Positions 11,712 through 22,500 of a stretch of DNA of 64,000 bases are shown piece by piece; positions within the stretch are counted from its first letter, which is position 1; every line of letters begins with the position of its first letter. Made by a program: the position numbers and the translations under genes. The stretch comes from Chenopodium formosanum (Eukaryota > Streptophyta > Magnoliopsida > Caryophyllales > Amaranthaceae). Below the pieces are notes generated by a model that worked only from the letters and a program-made list of their open reading frames with translations, searched no databases and was not told where the DNA came from. The stretch is taken from NCBI GenBank assembly GCA_024500155.1, contig CM044869.1:48563898-48627897 (forward strand), read 5' to 3'.

Positions 11712-12690
11712 TAACTATTGAAACTTAGGCAATGTTTAATTCAATTTAGTTAAACATATTCTGGCTCTTATTTTAGAATTGACTAGCTCATGCTAAGATT
11801 AGATGCAATCAGTCAAGAACAGAATATATCTTTATATTTGCGTTTGTTGGTTACGAAATATTATTGATTTGGTAATTGAAAAGATTATGATAATTTTATA
11901 TTTGGAAGGTACACATTCATCTAATGATGTCTCATTTCTTGATTATTGCCGGTTAAGGCTAAATGGATAGATATAGTCTAAGTTTTTATTTTTTATTTTT
12001 TTATTTATTTTTAAATTAATATATATTAATAAATGTTTCAAAGAAAGTCAATGTGCCACATGGTGTTCTCCATCGTCTTTCCACACCATCAACTTGAATT
12101 TTAAAAACTACAAATCTGTTATTTGTATAAGATTCAAACATACAACATTAACACTTGTTTCTATAACAAAATGGTAGAAGGAAGGGGAGGAAAAGAGGAA
12201 ATGGGACAATATAAAAAATCAAATTTACTTTAGGGGAGATTGATTCATAAATTAAACATAAAATTGTTAATTCAATATAATCACCTGTTGTATTGTTAGT
12301 TAAACTGAACAAAACATGACCCTAAAGGTGCTACTCGTAATAAGTCTCTAAAGATTTTTTTTTATATATATTTTTATGCAAGCCTAGTAATCTCTACTCT
12401 CTACTAGACTTCAACTAAAGCGGATTTAAAACCTAGTAATCACTCTTCTCTACTAGACTTCGACTAAATCGGATTTAAGCCGGGTTAAGTCCCAATTGGT
12501 GAAAAACCTCTCCCAACAAGTGTTACTGCATTCCTAGCCTTGAACCTAAAATTTTAGATAAATTAAAACACTTTTCTTACCAATTTTAATTCTTAAGGTG
12601 ATACAAAGTTAAATGGTTAGAACTTAGAATCAAAAAAAGGATACAAAATTTTCATAATTTCAAACCTAACCGAGTCCAATTTTAAAATTA
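11712..12690. other. Upstream region of the PPR gene
   Basis: AT-rich DNA with no further gene. No convincing TATA box or start site could be chosen for the PPR gene. The only ordered structure is the tandem duplication at 12382-12479. Confidence 0.5.
12382..12479. repeat. Two-copy ~49-bp tandem repeat
   Basis: CCTAGTAATCTCTACTCTC is followed by a CTACTAGACTTC-AACTAAAGCGGATTTAA unit (12382-12431). The same order recurs at 12432-12479 with a few substitutions and a small indel. It lies about 460 bp upstream of the PPR start codon. No function is evident. Confidence 0.75.
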
Positions 12691-12938
12691 TGTCGATTGA
12701 ATCCACCAAGAGTGGACTAATCTCAAGTTATGGGGCAATTTGGTGTCTGAAAATTCAGCCCTTTTTTGCATCTTCTGAAAAAGCCCATTTGACGCCTCCA
12801 CAATGCTCCATTTTCAGTTTTGATGTTGTTCTTCCCTGTTCTTGTTGTGTTAAGGGGAAATTACTCTTCCCCTTGTCACTCTTTTGCTCTTCTTCTTCTT
12901 CTTCTTCTTCCTGCTATGCTAAAACCTTCACCAAAATC

Positions 12939-15900
12939 ATGGGTTTTTGGAATCACCATCTTAGGTTATTGCCCCACAGAAAACACACCAGACTCAGAAC
13001 AATATCTTTTTTTCTATCTTCCTGCAGGTTCTTTACCACATTGAAGATCTCCAATGGCGAAAATGGTGAAACTGTTGAAGAAATTTCAAAGCTTTTAAAG
13101 CATAATAACTGGAGCATTTTAATGGGGTCATCAGACATCATTAAGAAGCTAAACCCAGATGTTGTTCAATCTGTTCTTCATCATAATCAGTTTTCTGATC
13201 CAATTCGACTTCTGGGGTTCTTCAATTGGTCGCATTCTCAACTGGGTATTCATCATAATTTGGTTTCCTTCTCAATTTTAGCTGTTCTTCTTTGTAATTC
13301 TAGCTGTTTTCCTCTTGCGAATGGGGTTATTGAATGTTTGATTGAAACCCGACCGCCTTCTTATATGGTGTTTGATTCATTGGCTAGTTGTGTGAGGGAA
13401 TATAATAAGTGTGATTCCAGTTCGGTGATTTTTGATATAGTGATTAATGCTTATAAGAAAATGGGGCTCTTGAAAGAGGCTGCTGATGTGTTCTTGTGTA
13501 TAAAAGACAATGATTTTTGTCCTAGTTTAGTCTGTTGCAATTCTTTGTTGTCTGATTTGTTGAAGAAGAATATGATGGGTTTGTTTTGGAGGGTTTATAA
13601 TAAGATGTTAGAGGTTAATCTTGTTCCTGACATTTATACTTATACCAATTTGATTAGTGGTTTATGTAAAGAAGGGAAGGTTGAGGAAGGTAAAAATGTG
13701 ATTGTGGAAATGGAAGAGAAAGGCATTATTCCTAATTTAGTGACTTATAATGTACTTATTAATGGTTTGTGTAGATCCAAGGCGCTAGATGAAGCTTTGG
13801 AGCTTAAATGCTCCATGGCCGAGAAGGGCCTAACTCCTGATAGCTATACTTACTCGATACTCATTGATGGATTTTGTAAAAATAAGAGGGCTTGGGAAGC
13901 AAAGTTGCTGTTGGCTGAAATGGCGGGGAGGGGTTTGAAGCCTAACCATGTTACTTACACTTCCTTGATAGATGGGTTCATGAAGCAGGGTGATGTGATA
14001 GAGGCTCTCAAAATTAAAGATGAGATGACTGCTTGCGGAATTAAGCTGAATTTTGTGACATATGCTGCACTAATTAGTGGTGTATGTAGGATAGGTGACA
14101 TGGAGAAAGGAAAAGGTCTATTGTTTGAGATGATTGGGTTAGGGTTAAGTCCTAGTTCCCAAATATACAGCTATTTGATTGAAGGTTATTGTAGAGAAAA
14201 TAAAATGGAGGCAGCCTATGAGCTGCTTGCTGAGATGAAGAACATGAATTTTTCCCCTACAGCTTTCACATTTAATGCAATTATCAATGCACTTTGTCAT
14301 GTTAGAAATGTTCAATGTGCATATAATGTTCTACAAGAAATGGCCGTTTGTGGTGTGAAACCAAATGTGGTCACTTACACAACTTTAATCAAGGGTTATA
14401 TCCATGGGGGTAACTTGGAGGAGGCAATGAGAATTTTTGAAGAAATGAAGGAGAAAGGGACTTTACCTGATGTTTTTTGCTACAACACTCTTGTAATGGG
14501 CCTTTGCAAGGGTGGAAAAACAGGAGAAGCAATTTCTTATTTTGATGAGATGGTGGAGAGAGGATTAAAGCCAGATGCATATACTTATGGTGCTTTGATC
14601 CACGGATATTGCAAAGATGGGGAAATGAAAATTGCTAGTAGATATCTTGAAGAGATGTCAAGGTGTGGTATCAAACCAAATGATGTCGTCTATGCAGCTT
14701 TTATTGATGGACATTGCAAAGAAGGGAATATCGCAGAGGCCTTGTCGTCCTTTGAAGATATGCTGAGGCAGAAAGTACTCCCTGATTTACTTGCCTACAG
14801 TGTGCTCATCCACAGTCTCGCTAAGAATGGAAAGATGCAAGAAGCTTCGCAGGCATTCATAGAACTTAGGGCTAAGTGTCTGGTGCCTGATGTGTATACT
14901 TATAGCTCTTTAATCTCTGGATATTCTAAGCAAGGAGATATGATAAAAGCTCTTGAACTGTTTGAAGAGATGAAGAGGGAAGGTGTTCATCCAAATATTG
15001 TCACTTACAATAGTTTGATTAATGGACTGTGCAAATTTGGTGAAGTAGAGAGGGCACAGGAACTCTTTTGCGAAGTCACCACAAAGGGGCTGGTACCAAA
15101 CAGCGTGACTTATGCTACTATTATAGATGGCTATTCCAAATGTGGGAACTTAATGGAGGCATTTAGATTGTTTGATGAGATGCAGTTAAAGGGCATACCA
15201 TGTGATAGCTTTGTCTACAATGCCATAATTGATGGTTGCTCCAGAAAAGGAGATTTGGAGAAGGCTCTATCCTTATATCAAGAAATGCGGCACAAGGGTA
15301 TAGCTTCAATACATACTTTCAATACTTTAATTGATGGGTTTTGCAAGTCAAATCAGTCAGCTGAAGCATTTAAACTCTTGCAAGACATGATTGACATGAA
15401 TATAGCACCCACCAATGTGACATATACCATTTTGATTGATCATCACTGCAAATTGGGAATGATGGAAGAAGCTGAAGATCTCTTCTATGAGATGCAAAAT
15501 AGGAATTTAAAGCCAACTACCATAACTTATGCCGCCCTCTTAAACGGATATAATAGAACAGGTAACGGGCTTAAGTTGATTTCTCTTTTCAATGACTTGT
15601 TGACCAGCGGAGTTATGCCTGATGAAGTTGTATATTCCCTAATGGTGGACACTTATCGTAGAGAAGGTAATTGGAAAAGAGTCTTTCAGATGATGGATGA
15701 ATTGTCACTTAAGGGTTTGACATTGAAGGAAAATGTATGGGATTCATTAGTTGAAACCCTAAGTCAGAAGGATCAATTTTCTGAAGTCTTACAACTACTT
15801 GATGATATGGAACAGCAAGGTCTCATGCTTAGTTCAAGTACTTGCATGAATTTAATTCGTGCTTTGCGCCAATCCAGACATTCTGACGAAGCAGCAAAGG

Positions 15901-16043
15901 TTCTTGATACTGTGGTTCAATTTAGATGGGTTCCCAACTGCACTAGCTTGAATGATTTCAATCAGATTCATGACCAAGACAATTTTCAGAGTTCTGATAG
16001 CCTTTCAGGTCAAAGGGCATTGAATGTTGCTAATCTGGTGTAA
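12939..16043 (+). CDS. P-class pentatricopeptide repeat protein, probably mitochondrial
   Basis: A single-exon gene for a ~1034-residue organelle RNA-binding protein. About 24 consecutive 35-residue PPR motifs run from about residue 165 to 1002 (VTYN-LI-GLCK-G---EA---F-EM---G--P-type). All are P-type with no E or DYW tail, so a role in transcript processing, stabilisation, splicing or translation is more likely than C-to-U editing. The open frame extends in-frame upstream to 12690. The start at 12939 is preferred because the protein then begins MGFWNHHLRLLPHRKHTRLR, a basic, acid-free N-terminus typical of a mitochondrial presequence; the upstream part has a Ser run from a (TCT)n microsatellite. 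The architecture resembles Arabidopsis At5g61990-type proteins, but orthology is not established. A hAT element sits about 400 bp past the stop. Confidence 0.9.
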   Translation: MGFWNHHLRLLPHRKHTRLRTISFFLSSCRFFTTLKISNGENGETVEEISKLLKHNNWSILMGSSDIIKKLNPDVVQSVLHHNQFSDPIRLLGFFNWSHSQLGIHHNLVSFSILAVLLCNSSCFPLANGVIECLIETRPPSYMVFDSLASCVREYNKCDSSSVIFDIVINAYKKMGLLKEAADVFLCIKDNDFCPSLVCCNSLLSDLLKKNMMGLFWRVYNKMLEVNLVPDIYTYTNLISGLCKEGKVEEGKNVIVEMEEKGIIPNLVTYNVLINGLCRSKALDEALELKCSMAEKGLTPDSYTYSILIDGFCKNKRAWEAKLLLAEMAGRGLKPNHVTYTSLIDGFMKQGDVIEALKIKDEMTACGIKLNFVTYAALISGVCRIGDMEKGKGLLFEMIGLGLSPSSQIYSYLIEGYCRENKMEAAYELLAEMKNMNFSPTAFTFNAIINALCHVRNVQCAYNVLQEMAVCGVKPNVVTYTTLIKGYIHGGNLEEAMRIFEEMKEKGTLPDVFCYNTLVMGLCKGGKTGEAISYFDEMVERGLKPDAYTYGALIHGYCKDGEMKIASRYLEEMSRCGIKPNDVVYAAFIDGHCKEGNIAEALSSFEDMLRQKVLPDLLAYSVLIHSLAKNGKMQEASQAFIELRAKCLVPDVYTYSSLISGYSKQGDMIKALELFEEMKREGVHPNIVTYNSLINGLCKFGEVERAQELFCEVTTKGLVPNSVTYATIIDGYSKCGNLMEAFRLFDEMQLKGIPCDSFVYNAIIDGCSRKGDLEKALSLYQEMRHKGIASIHTFNTLIDGFCKSNQSAEAFKLLQDMIDMNIAPTNVTYTILIDHHCKLGMMEEAEDLFYEMQNRNLKPTTITYAALLNGYNRTGNGLKLISLFNDLLTSGVMPDEVVYSLMVDTYRREGNWKRVFQMMDELSLKGLTLKENVWDSLVETLSQKDQFSEVLQLLDDMEQQGLMLSSSTCMNLIRALRQSRHSDEAAKVLDTVVQFRWVPNCTSLNDFNQIHDQDNFQSSDSLSGQRALNVANLV

Positions 16044-16439
16044 GGTGGTTTTAAAATTGAATCTTATGCTACCAGCAGGCTGTATGCCTCTATTCCAGGG
16101 GATCTTGCACAAGTACATGTAAGTCAGGTTCTTGTATTCCCTTTTCTCTCTCTTTTATCTTACCACTGATATAGATCAGATGAGAATACATTGGTTTTGC
16201 TACCCCATTTTTTCTCTCTTTGGTCCATATATAACATTCTTATGGAAAAGGATTTGGAGATTATATTTTATACTTATAACGATTGATTGTCTTTGAAATA
16301 ACACATAGTTCTTAGATATTTGTTGCACCCAATCCTTATGAAATTCAAAATCACCATATATTGTAGACTAGTAGACGTTTAGCAGTAGTCTTGGTAGGCT
16401 GCTTAGGCTCTCTACCGTACAAATTTGTATACTTGAAAT
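16044..16439 (+). other. Probable PPR 3' UTR with a splice donor
   Basis: The sequence after the stop codon contains a strong donor-like site (ACAT|GTAAGTCAGG near 16118). Further on, after the hAT element, there are acceptor-bounded stretches (TTCAG|GGAAGG near 20183, ending CTTCAG|GTATTT near 20260; TTTTTCAG|GTGAATC near 22360). These could be 3' UTR exons of the PPR transcript. This is inferred from splice-site look alone. Confidence 0.35.
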
Positions 16440-19400
16440 CTAGGTTGCACTGATACGGATACGGGGACAAAAACGGGGACGGGTACGGGGACTGGATACG
16501 GCAAAAAAAAATTTTCAAGAAACGGGTACGGCTCAGATACGGCAAAAAAAAAATTCAGAAAAAAAAAATCCTTAAAAAAAAAAAAAAAAAATCCATACAA
16601 CACAACTTAAAAGAAATACTAAGGAAATTAATGTCTTAAAAACATAAATAAAAGAGGTAAATTCAATCTTCAACGATCAATTTTCTTTCAAGATCCGGCT
16701 CATCAAGAGAGAGGTCCGCAAACTCCAAAAATCCTATGCCCGTCATGGAATCAAATTTATCTCCACCAACATCCCACATCTTTGTATTCTCTTCCTCATA
16801 TTGTGCACTATTCCTTGATATAAGACGAAGATTGTAGTGAATGTAAACCAAATCTCGTGCACGACTAGGATTTAATTTGTTCCTTCTAAGTGAGTGAATG
16901 AAGTTGTATGTACTCCAATTCCGCTCACAACAAGAAGAGGAAGTGGGCTGCCCAAGTAACTTAAATGCTAAAGTTTGAAGGAGTGGAGTTTCTGCACCAA
17001 AATTTGCCCACCAATTCTTAGGTTCCATAGTGGCCATCTTTGACATGATGGTTAGATCCTCAAAAGGCCCACTTTTCATAGAAAATAGTGCATATTCATC
17101 CATTACTTTGCTAAGATCATCACCGAGAGGAAATAACCTACGAAAGCACTTCATTCTTTCACGAGATGCATCACTGTAAAATCTGAAACACAAAAAACAA
17201 AACAAAAAAAAAAGAAAGGAAGTTATAGGAAATATTAATATCACAAAAATTTAATAGTTACTTAAGTAATTAAGTGTAAGAACATATACCTTGGATTCAA
17301 AGAGTGGGCTAGACAATGAAGAGGAGTGTTGTTCTTTGTCCACCGAGCAATTAAGATTTTATATACCACATCAAAAAACTTACTAGTGCCTGTAAGTGGT
17401 AGCTCCTCATACTTGAAAATTGCAATCTTCACTTTCTCAATCATAGAATCCCACATCTCATATACTAAGTGGAGACATGGTCTATCGGTGTCACAATATC
17501 TAATCATATCATAAATAGGATTTGAGAATTGAATGACATAATCTATTGTATCCCACCACATATCCAACAAAATCATTTCCTTCAAGTGGGCTGCCTTCTC
17601 CGGGTCATCTTCTTTGTAAGAAGACCAATCATCACTTATAACCATTGCTTGAAGACCTCGTCTGAGGAGTTTTAATCTCTTAAAGTTCACAATCCAGGAG
17701 GCAAAACGAGTTTCTGACACAGAGAGCAATCGAAGAGGAGAGAACTTCTGAAAGATAGATAACCTCATGTTGTGGTTCATAATAAAGTTCTTTAATAGAA
17801 CAACATCCTCATACAAATTAGGAAGCCACGAACAAACATCATACGCTTCTTCATTGCCACTGACATTTTTTGGGGCAAATATATTTTTCAATGCAAGGTT
17901 AAGAGTATGCACAACACATGGTGTCCAATAAATGTGAGGAAACTCCATCTCAATAAGCTCTCCTGCCCCTTTACAATTTGGTGCATTATCAGTTATCACT
18001 TGTACAACATTTTGGTGACCCACTTCGTGAATGACTTCTTTCATCAGATTAGCAATGAAATATTTATCCTTCACTTCACCAAAGCAATTCACAGCTTTTA
18101 GAAACATAGGACCACTACTGGAAGTAGCCATGAAGTTAATCAGAGGCTTCCTTGTTGGATCACTCCACCCATCACATACAATTGTCACACCTTTTTCTTT
18201 CCAAGTTGCTTTAAGTGGCAAAAGTTGCCTTTCAACATTATTTAGCTCATTTACAAGGTAAGTTGTTCTCAGTTGTTCATAGTTTGGGGGTTTAAAACCA
18301 GCTAAATTATGGGTGGCAGCAAAAGTATAGGATCGAATATAGTGTGGATTTCGAGCAAGATTAAATGGTAAGCCTCCTGTGTAAAACATTCTTGCAATTT
18401 CTTGACTTAATTGGTCCCTAGCTTCAACACCAAATGCTCTAGCAATAGGTGATGCTGCTGGCTTTCTTTTCTTAGAGCCTGAACCATCATCCAACTGCTG
18501 AGTGGTAGTCTCCATGGATTCACAAGGAAGTGGAACTTCTCTAGGCCCCGAATCATTTTTTCTAGCTTCAAACTCATCATCTTCTCTTTGCATTTCAATT
18601 TTATCAGCTTGTGTTACTTTCTTACAAATTGCAATGCCTTGATTTTTAATCTGAAGTAAATGAGCTCGAACTCTAGAATAGCTTCCTGATTTTATGTCAT
18701 TACAAAAGTTACACTGAAATCTCCATGTTCCACCTAGAGCCCCCTTTTTGTCTAATTTTGTAACATAATTCCACAATGGAGCTGTATTGTCAGTTGATTT
18801 CGTATTAACAGACCCACTACCCGTACTACTATCAATATTAAGAGAGTCCATTCAACTGCACAATATCAAAAAAAGAAAGAAAAAAAATCACTTACTATCA
18901 TTCTCAATTAATGTCATCAGACTCATCACTCATCAACTAATCAGAAAGGGGAAACAATTAAAAAAGGAAACAACACATGAACACAAACAGATCGACCAGA
19001 CGACCACAAGAGAAGATTCAGAACAAAGAAACAATTCCAGAACAAAGAAACAAGAGAGAAATCAGAAAAACTTACAGATCGAAGAAGAAGGTGGGTCTCC
19101 GGCGCCGCCACCAACTGTCGACTGCCGCAGGTGGGTTTTCGAACTCTCCGGTCGCCGCCTTGAATCAATTCAGACACTTGGAAGGAGAAGATTTAGAGCT
19201 CAAAAATTTTAGGGTTTGTAGAATTGGGGGAAATTGATGTCTTACGTAAGTGGAATGGGTTTGTTTTTTTTTTTTTTAAGAAAATTAGGCTGGCTTCAAT
19301 GGGTACGGCAGAAATTGGGTTTTGCCGTACCCGATACGTTTCCGAGCATGACGTCATCCGTCCCCAAAATGACGTGGCGTACCACTCTTCAAGGGTACGG

Positions 19401-19497
19401 CTTGGGGACGTATCCGAGCCGTACCCGTACCGTCCCCGTATCCGATACGTCCCCGGTACGGGATACGGCAGGGAGTTGGCGTACCCGTGCATCACTG
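16440..19497 (-). mobile_element. hAT transposon, structurally complete
   Basis: A 3058-bp element flanked by an exact 8-bp target duplication, cttgaaat (16432-16439 and 19498-19505). Its ends are short imperfect inverted repeats: ctaGGTTGCAC at the left, and CAGTGATGCAC read from the right end. Both subterminal regions are rich in GGTACGG/GGATACGG/GGGGACG words in both orientations (16450-16550 and 19300-19490). It encodes one - strand transposase whose two-exon frame is uninterrupted. The insertion lies just 3' of the PPR gene, possibly in a 3' UTR intron. Confidence 0.92.
16663..18851 (-). CDS. hAT transposase, BED finger/DUF659/dimerisation, two exons
   Basis: DNA cut-and-paste transposase. 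Exon 1 is 18851-17290 and exon 2 is 17182-16663. The donor is CCAAG|GTATATG and the acceptor TTTCAG|ATTTTAC; joined, they give 694 codons with no stop (693 residues). A BED-type zinc finger is at residues ~26-78 (C47, C50, H64, C76). A basic KKRK (127-130) may be the nuclear signal. The RNase H-like core shows D227 in CDGWSD, D288 in ITDNAP and C312-x2-H315. The C-terminal dimerisation block has the family's WW-FG and E607-R-N-W-S motif, E607 being the likely third catalytic acid. An acceptor directly before the ATG (TTGTGCAG|TTGAATGG) and a donor at ~19075 (GATCT|GTAAGT) suggest a 5' UTR intron. No lesion was found, so the gene may be active. Confidence 0.9.
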
Positions 19498-19505
19498 CTT
19501 GAAAT

Positions 19506-22500
19506 GTAATGTAGTCTTTCTCCTTGTAAAACTTGAGGTTTTGTTCTTTAATGTTGCCTGGAGGCTCCTTGTAAAACTTTGTGGTTTTGTTCATTAGTGT
19601 TGCCTGGTGGTTTGGCACCATCGTCGCCAGTGCTGTGTTATAGAATGAAATGTGGGCTGTGATTACTGAGGTTGCTGTGGGGTGAAACATTGATAGTATG
19701 GGGAAAAATTGTTGGCTTCTTTGATGATTAGGGAACTCATAAAGATGGCCAGGTTTTCTTTTACTTCTTTCGTCTTAAAAGCTCTTTATTCATTTTTTGC
19801 TTGGAGGGAAAACAAAGAGGTTGTGGACTAGGAAAGTGATCAGTGTAATATCTAACTTATTTATTTGTTATTTCCATTGCCAATTTAAGCCTTTTTTTTT
19901 GGTTATTATTATTTTGTAGAAGTAACAATATAATAATTATAGGAGTAATATTTTGTGGCTCCTACTTTAAATTAAAGGGTTCAAGCGCCGTTCTTTTGCA
20001 GCTTGATGCTTATATTGCATGACTAGATGAATAAACTATGTAAGATTTCATTCTCTGAGAACTTCTAGCTGTCCCTTATTCATGAAAGTAGGCCATTAAA
20101 TATTCTTGCAAGTTCTGTGAGATGCAAATTTTTTTTTCTTTTTTGTCATACTCTCACGCACATCATCTGTTTCTGCTGCTTCAGGGAAGGTTTTGGAAAG
20201 GATTACATGTTTTTGTTGCACGTGGAGAAGGATAGAGAAAAAGTACCCTTGTGGCCTTCAGGTATTTCTTTTTAATGTGAATTCAGGTTTTTGTTTGGTT
20301 ATGATATATTATCCAACTGAAATTGTTCATTAGACTTTGTCATTTGTAAAATTTACAAACTTGCCCCATTGATGTTTGTGACATAAAAGGTTTTCCAGAT
20401 TTCTAAATGCTACTTCCTGCATATTTCAATTCATTTACTGGGGTCTAATATCCTTAGCATTAAGTAACTAGTCTTAAGTTCTTTTAAATGTGCTGGTACA
20501 CTGACCATTTTGCACTGATACTTTGAAATTTTGCCTAGATTACTAGTATTAATGCTTCGTGTATAATGTGCTTATATTGCAAAAAATGCAATAAATTGCA
20601 TACTTGAGTAGAATTAATGCTCGTAGTTTGGCAAACCACCAAGGTACTAATAAATTCAAAGGAGTGTAACATGGTGAAAAGTATCCAGCTATATCACTGC
20701 TTTATCATGTAATTTATGGCCTGGTACGGGACATTTGCTATTTTGTTATATTGTGGAAGTTGGAACTCTTGGAAGTTTTGATGTAAGCAAGTGAATCAGT
20801 GCCTTTATGAATGTTTAGGTGTTTGGAGAAGAAGATATAGCACACTGCCACGTGGCAATCCTTATTATTGTTCACTTAACAAACTCTTGTTATTCCGTAT
20901 CATCCATCTCTATAGAATATCATTGCCATACTTGTGCTTACATAAATCATTCTTTACTTAGTTTTTGACAGCTTAAATTCTACCCTTGAGCAAAGGGTCT
21001 CCTAAATTTTCCTTAAAAAAAATAAAATTCTTTACAACATTATGGTATTTAGATACTACTGAAATATCACCAGTCATTTTTGAATATCATACCATAACTA
21101 ATTTGGTCTTGACAAGCAAAAAGTCACATACATAGTTGAAATAAAGAGTACAAAACAAAGAGGACAAAATGTCCTCTAGACAAAAATTAAGTTACATATT
21201 AGCCCAAATTTTTTTTTTAACCTTCCCTATCAAGTAACTTGTAAAATCCACACAAAAGCCTTGACTTTAAGATGGCTCCTCACCTTCCCAATAAATTTGG
21301 AAACGAGATGTATAACAGTATAACCTTGCTCCCTTCGTCCTGAATTATGTAGGCCATGTTTCCATTTTAAGTTCGTCCCAAAATTATAAGCCACTTTCTA
21401 TATTTGGAGTCGAAAATTTTAACTATCCCATATGAGATATGACCCTTAAATGTTACCCTTGAAAATATTTCAAAAAACAAGTACATTGGTAAGGTAAACA
21501 TGTAAAAAATTGAATTGTTAAGGACAGCTATGTTATTCTAATTAAATTCCTTGAAAAAAGGTCAATTCTGATGTGGCCTATCTTTTAAAGATGGTGGAAA
21601 TAAGTACTAGTTATGAAATATATATAGTACTTCTACCTCAATCATTCTCCTATCTCTATTGTTGATGGTTGAGTGACAGACGGAAGATGGAGCACTTTAT
21701 TCTTTTCTTTGTTATTTTTATTTTAGCACTTTAAAAAGCTATTCAAAAGATATATATTTTATGATCTCAGATGTAATTTGTGGTTATTTGGATTGTAGTT
21801 TTGCTTGAGCTATAATTAGTGACAAAAAAGCGACATAGGGGTACATAGTTATGGCTCATTTACATTAACACATAATTAAATAAGAGAAAGGATCTTATGA
21901 ATACAGATTATAGTACAAATAATAAGCAAGTTTCTTAGAAACAGGTTAGAACCATTTAAATCATGATTTAAATGGTTCTCACAAAAATTTAGTTTTTGAC
22001 GCATCAAATAGAGGAAAACAATTTTATGAAGAAGTTGGGTTTACAAGAGCATTTAATATTGGACAGGAGGGGGTGGAAGGAGAGGATCATGGTTAGCGAG
22101 TATAGGAGATAAATCTTGGTTCATGTAGCTGATCTCATCTTTGGGATTACGGCTTTGATTGTTGTTATTGCTAATTAGACATACTAGGATTTGGTGAAAA
22201 AATTCTCTAGAATCTTAATGTTTGAGGATTTCATAGCATGATACTTTTTCTGTTTAAGTAAATAGTACTACGTGATAAACAATGTCACTGTTGTCATGTG
22301 AAAGGCTTGTAATTGCTGCAGTGCAATTTTGTGAAGTTCCATTAAAGGATGAATTTTTCAGGTGAATCAGGGGTAACAGTAACCAGCTGATATTGACCTT
22401 TGCCATCAAGGCATCAACATTGCATTCTCCTGCCCATTGGTTAACTAGTCGGAGTGACTAGAGTATCTGTCCTTAAAAATAGTGTATGTCAAATATTTTG

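Noticed and set aside
12690..12938. Upstream in-frame ATG as the PPR start
   Set aside because: The added 83 residues contain a microsatellite Ser run and look like leader sequence, whereas the ATG at 12939 opens a presequence-like N-terminus. Not fully excluded.
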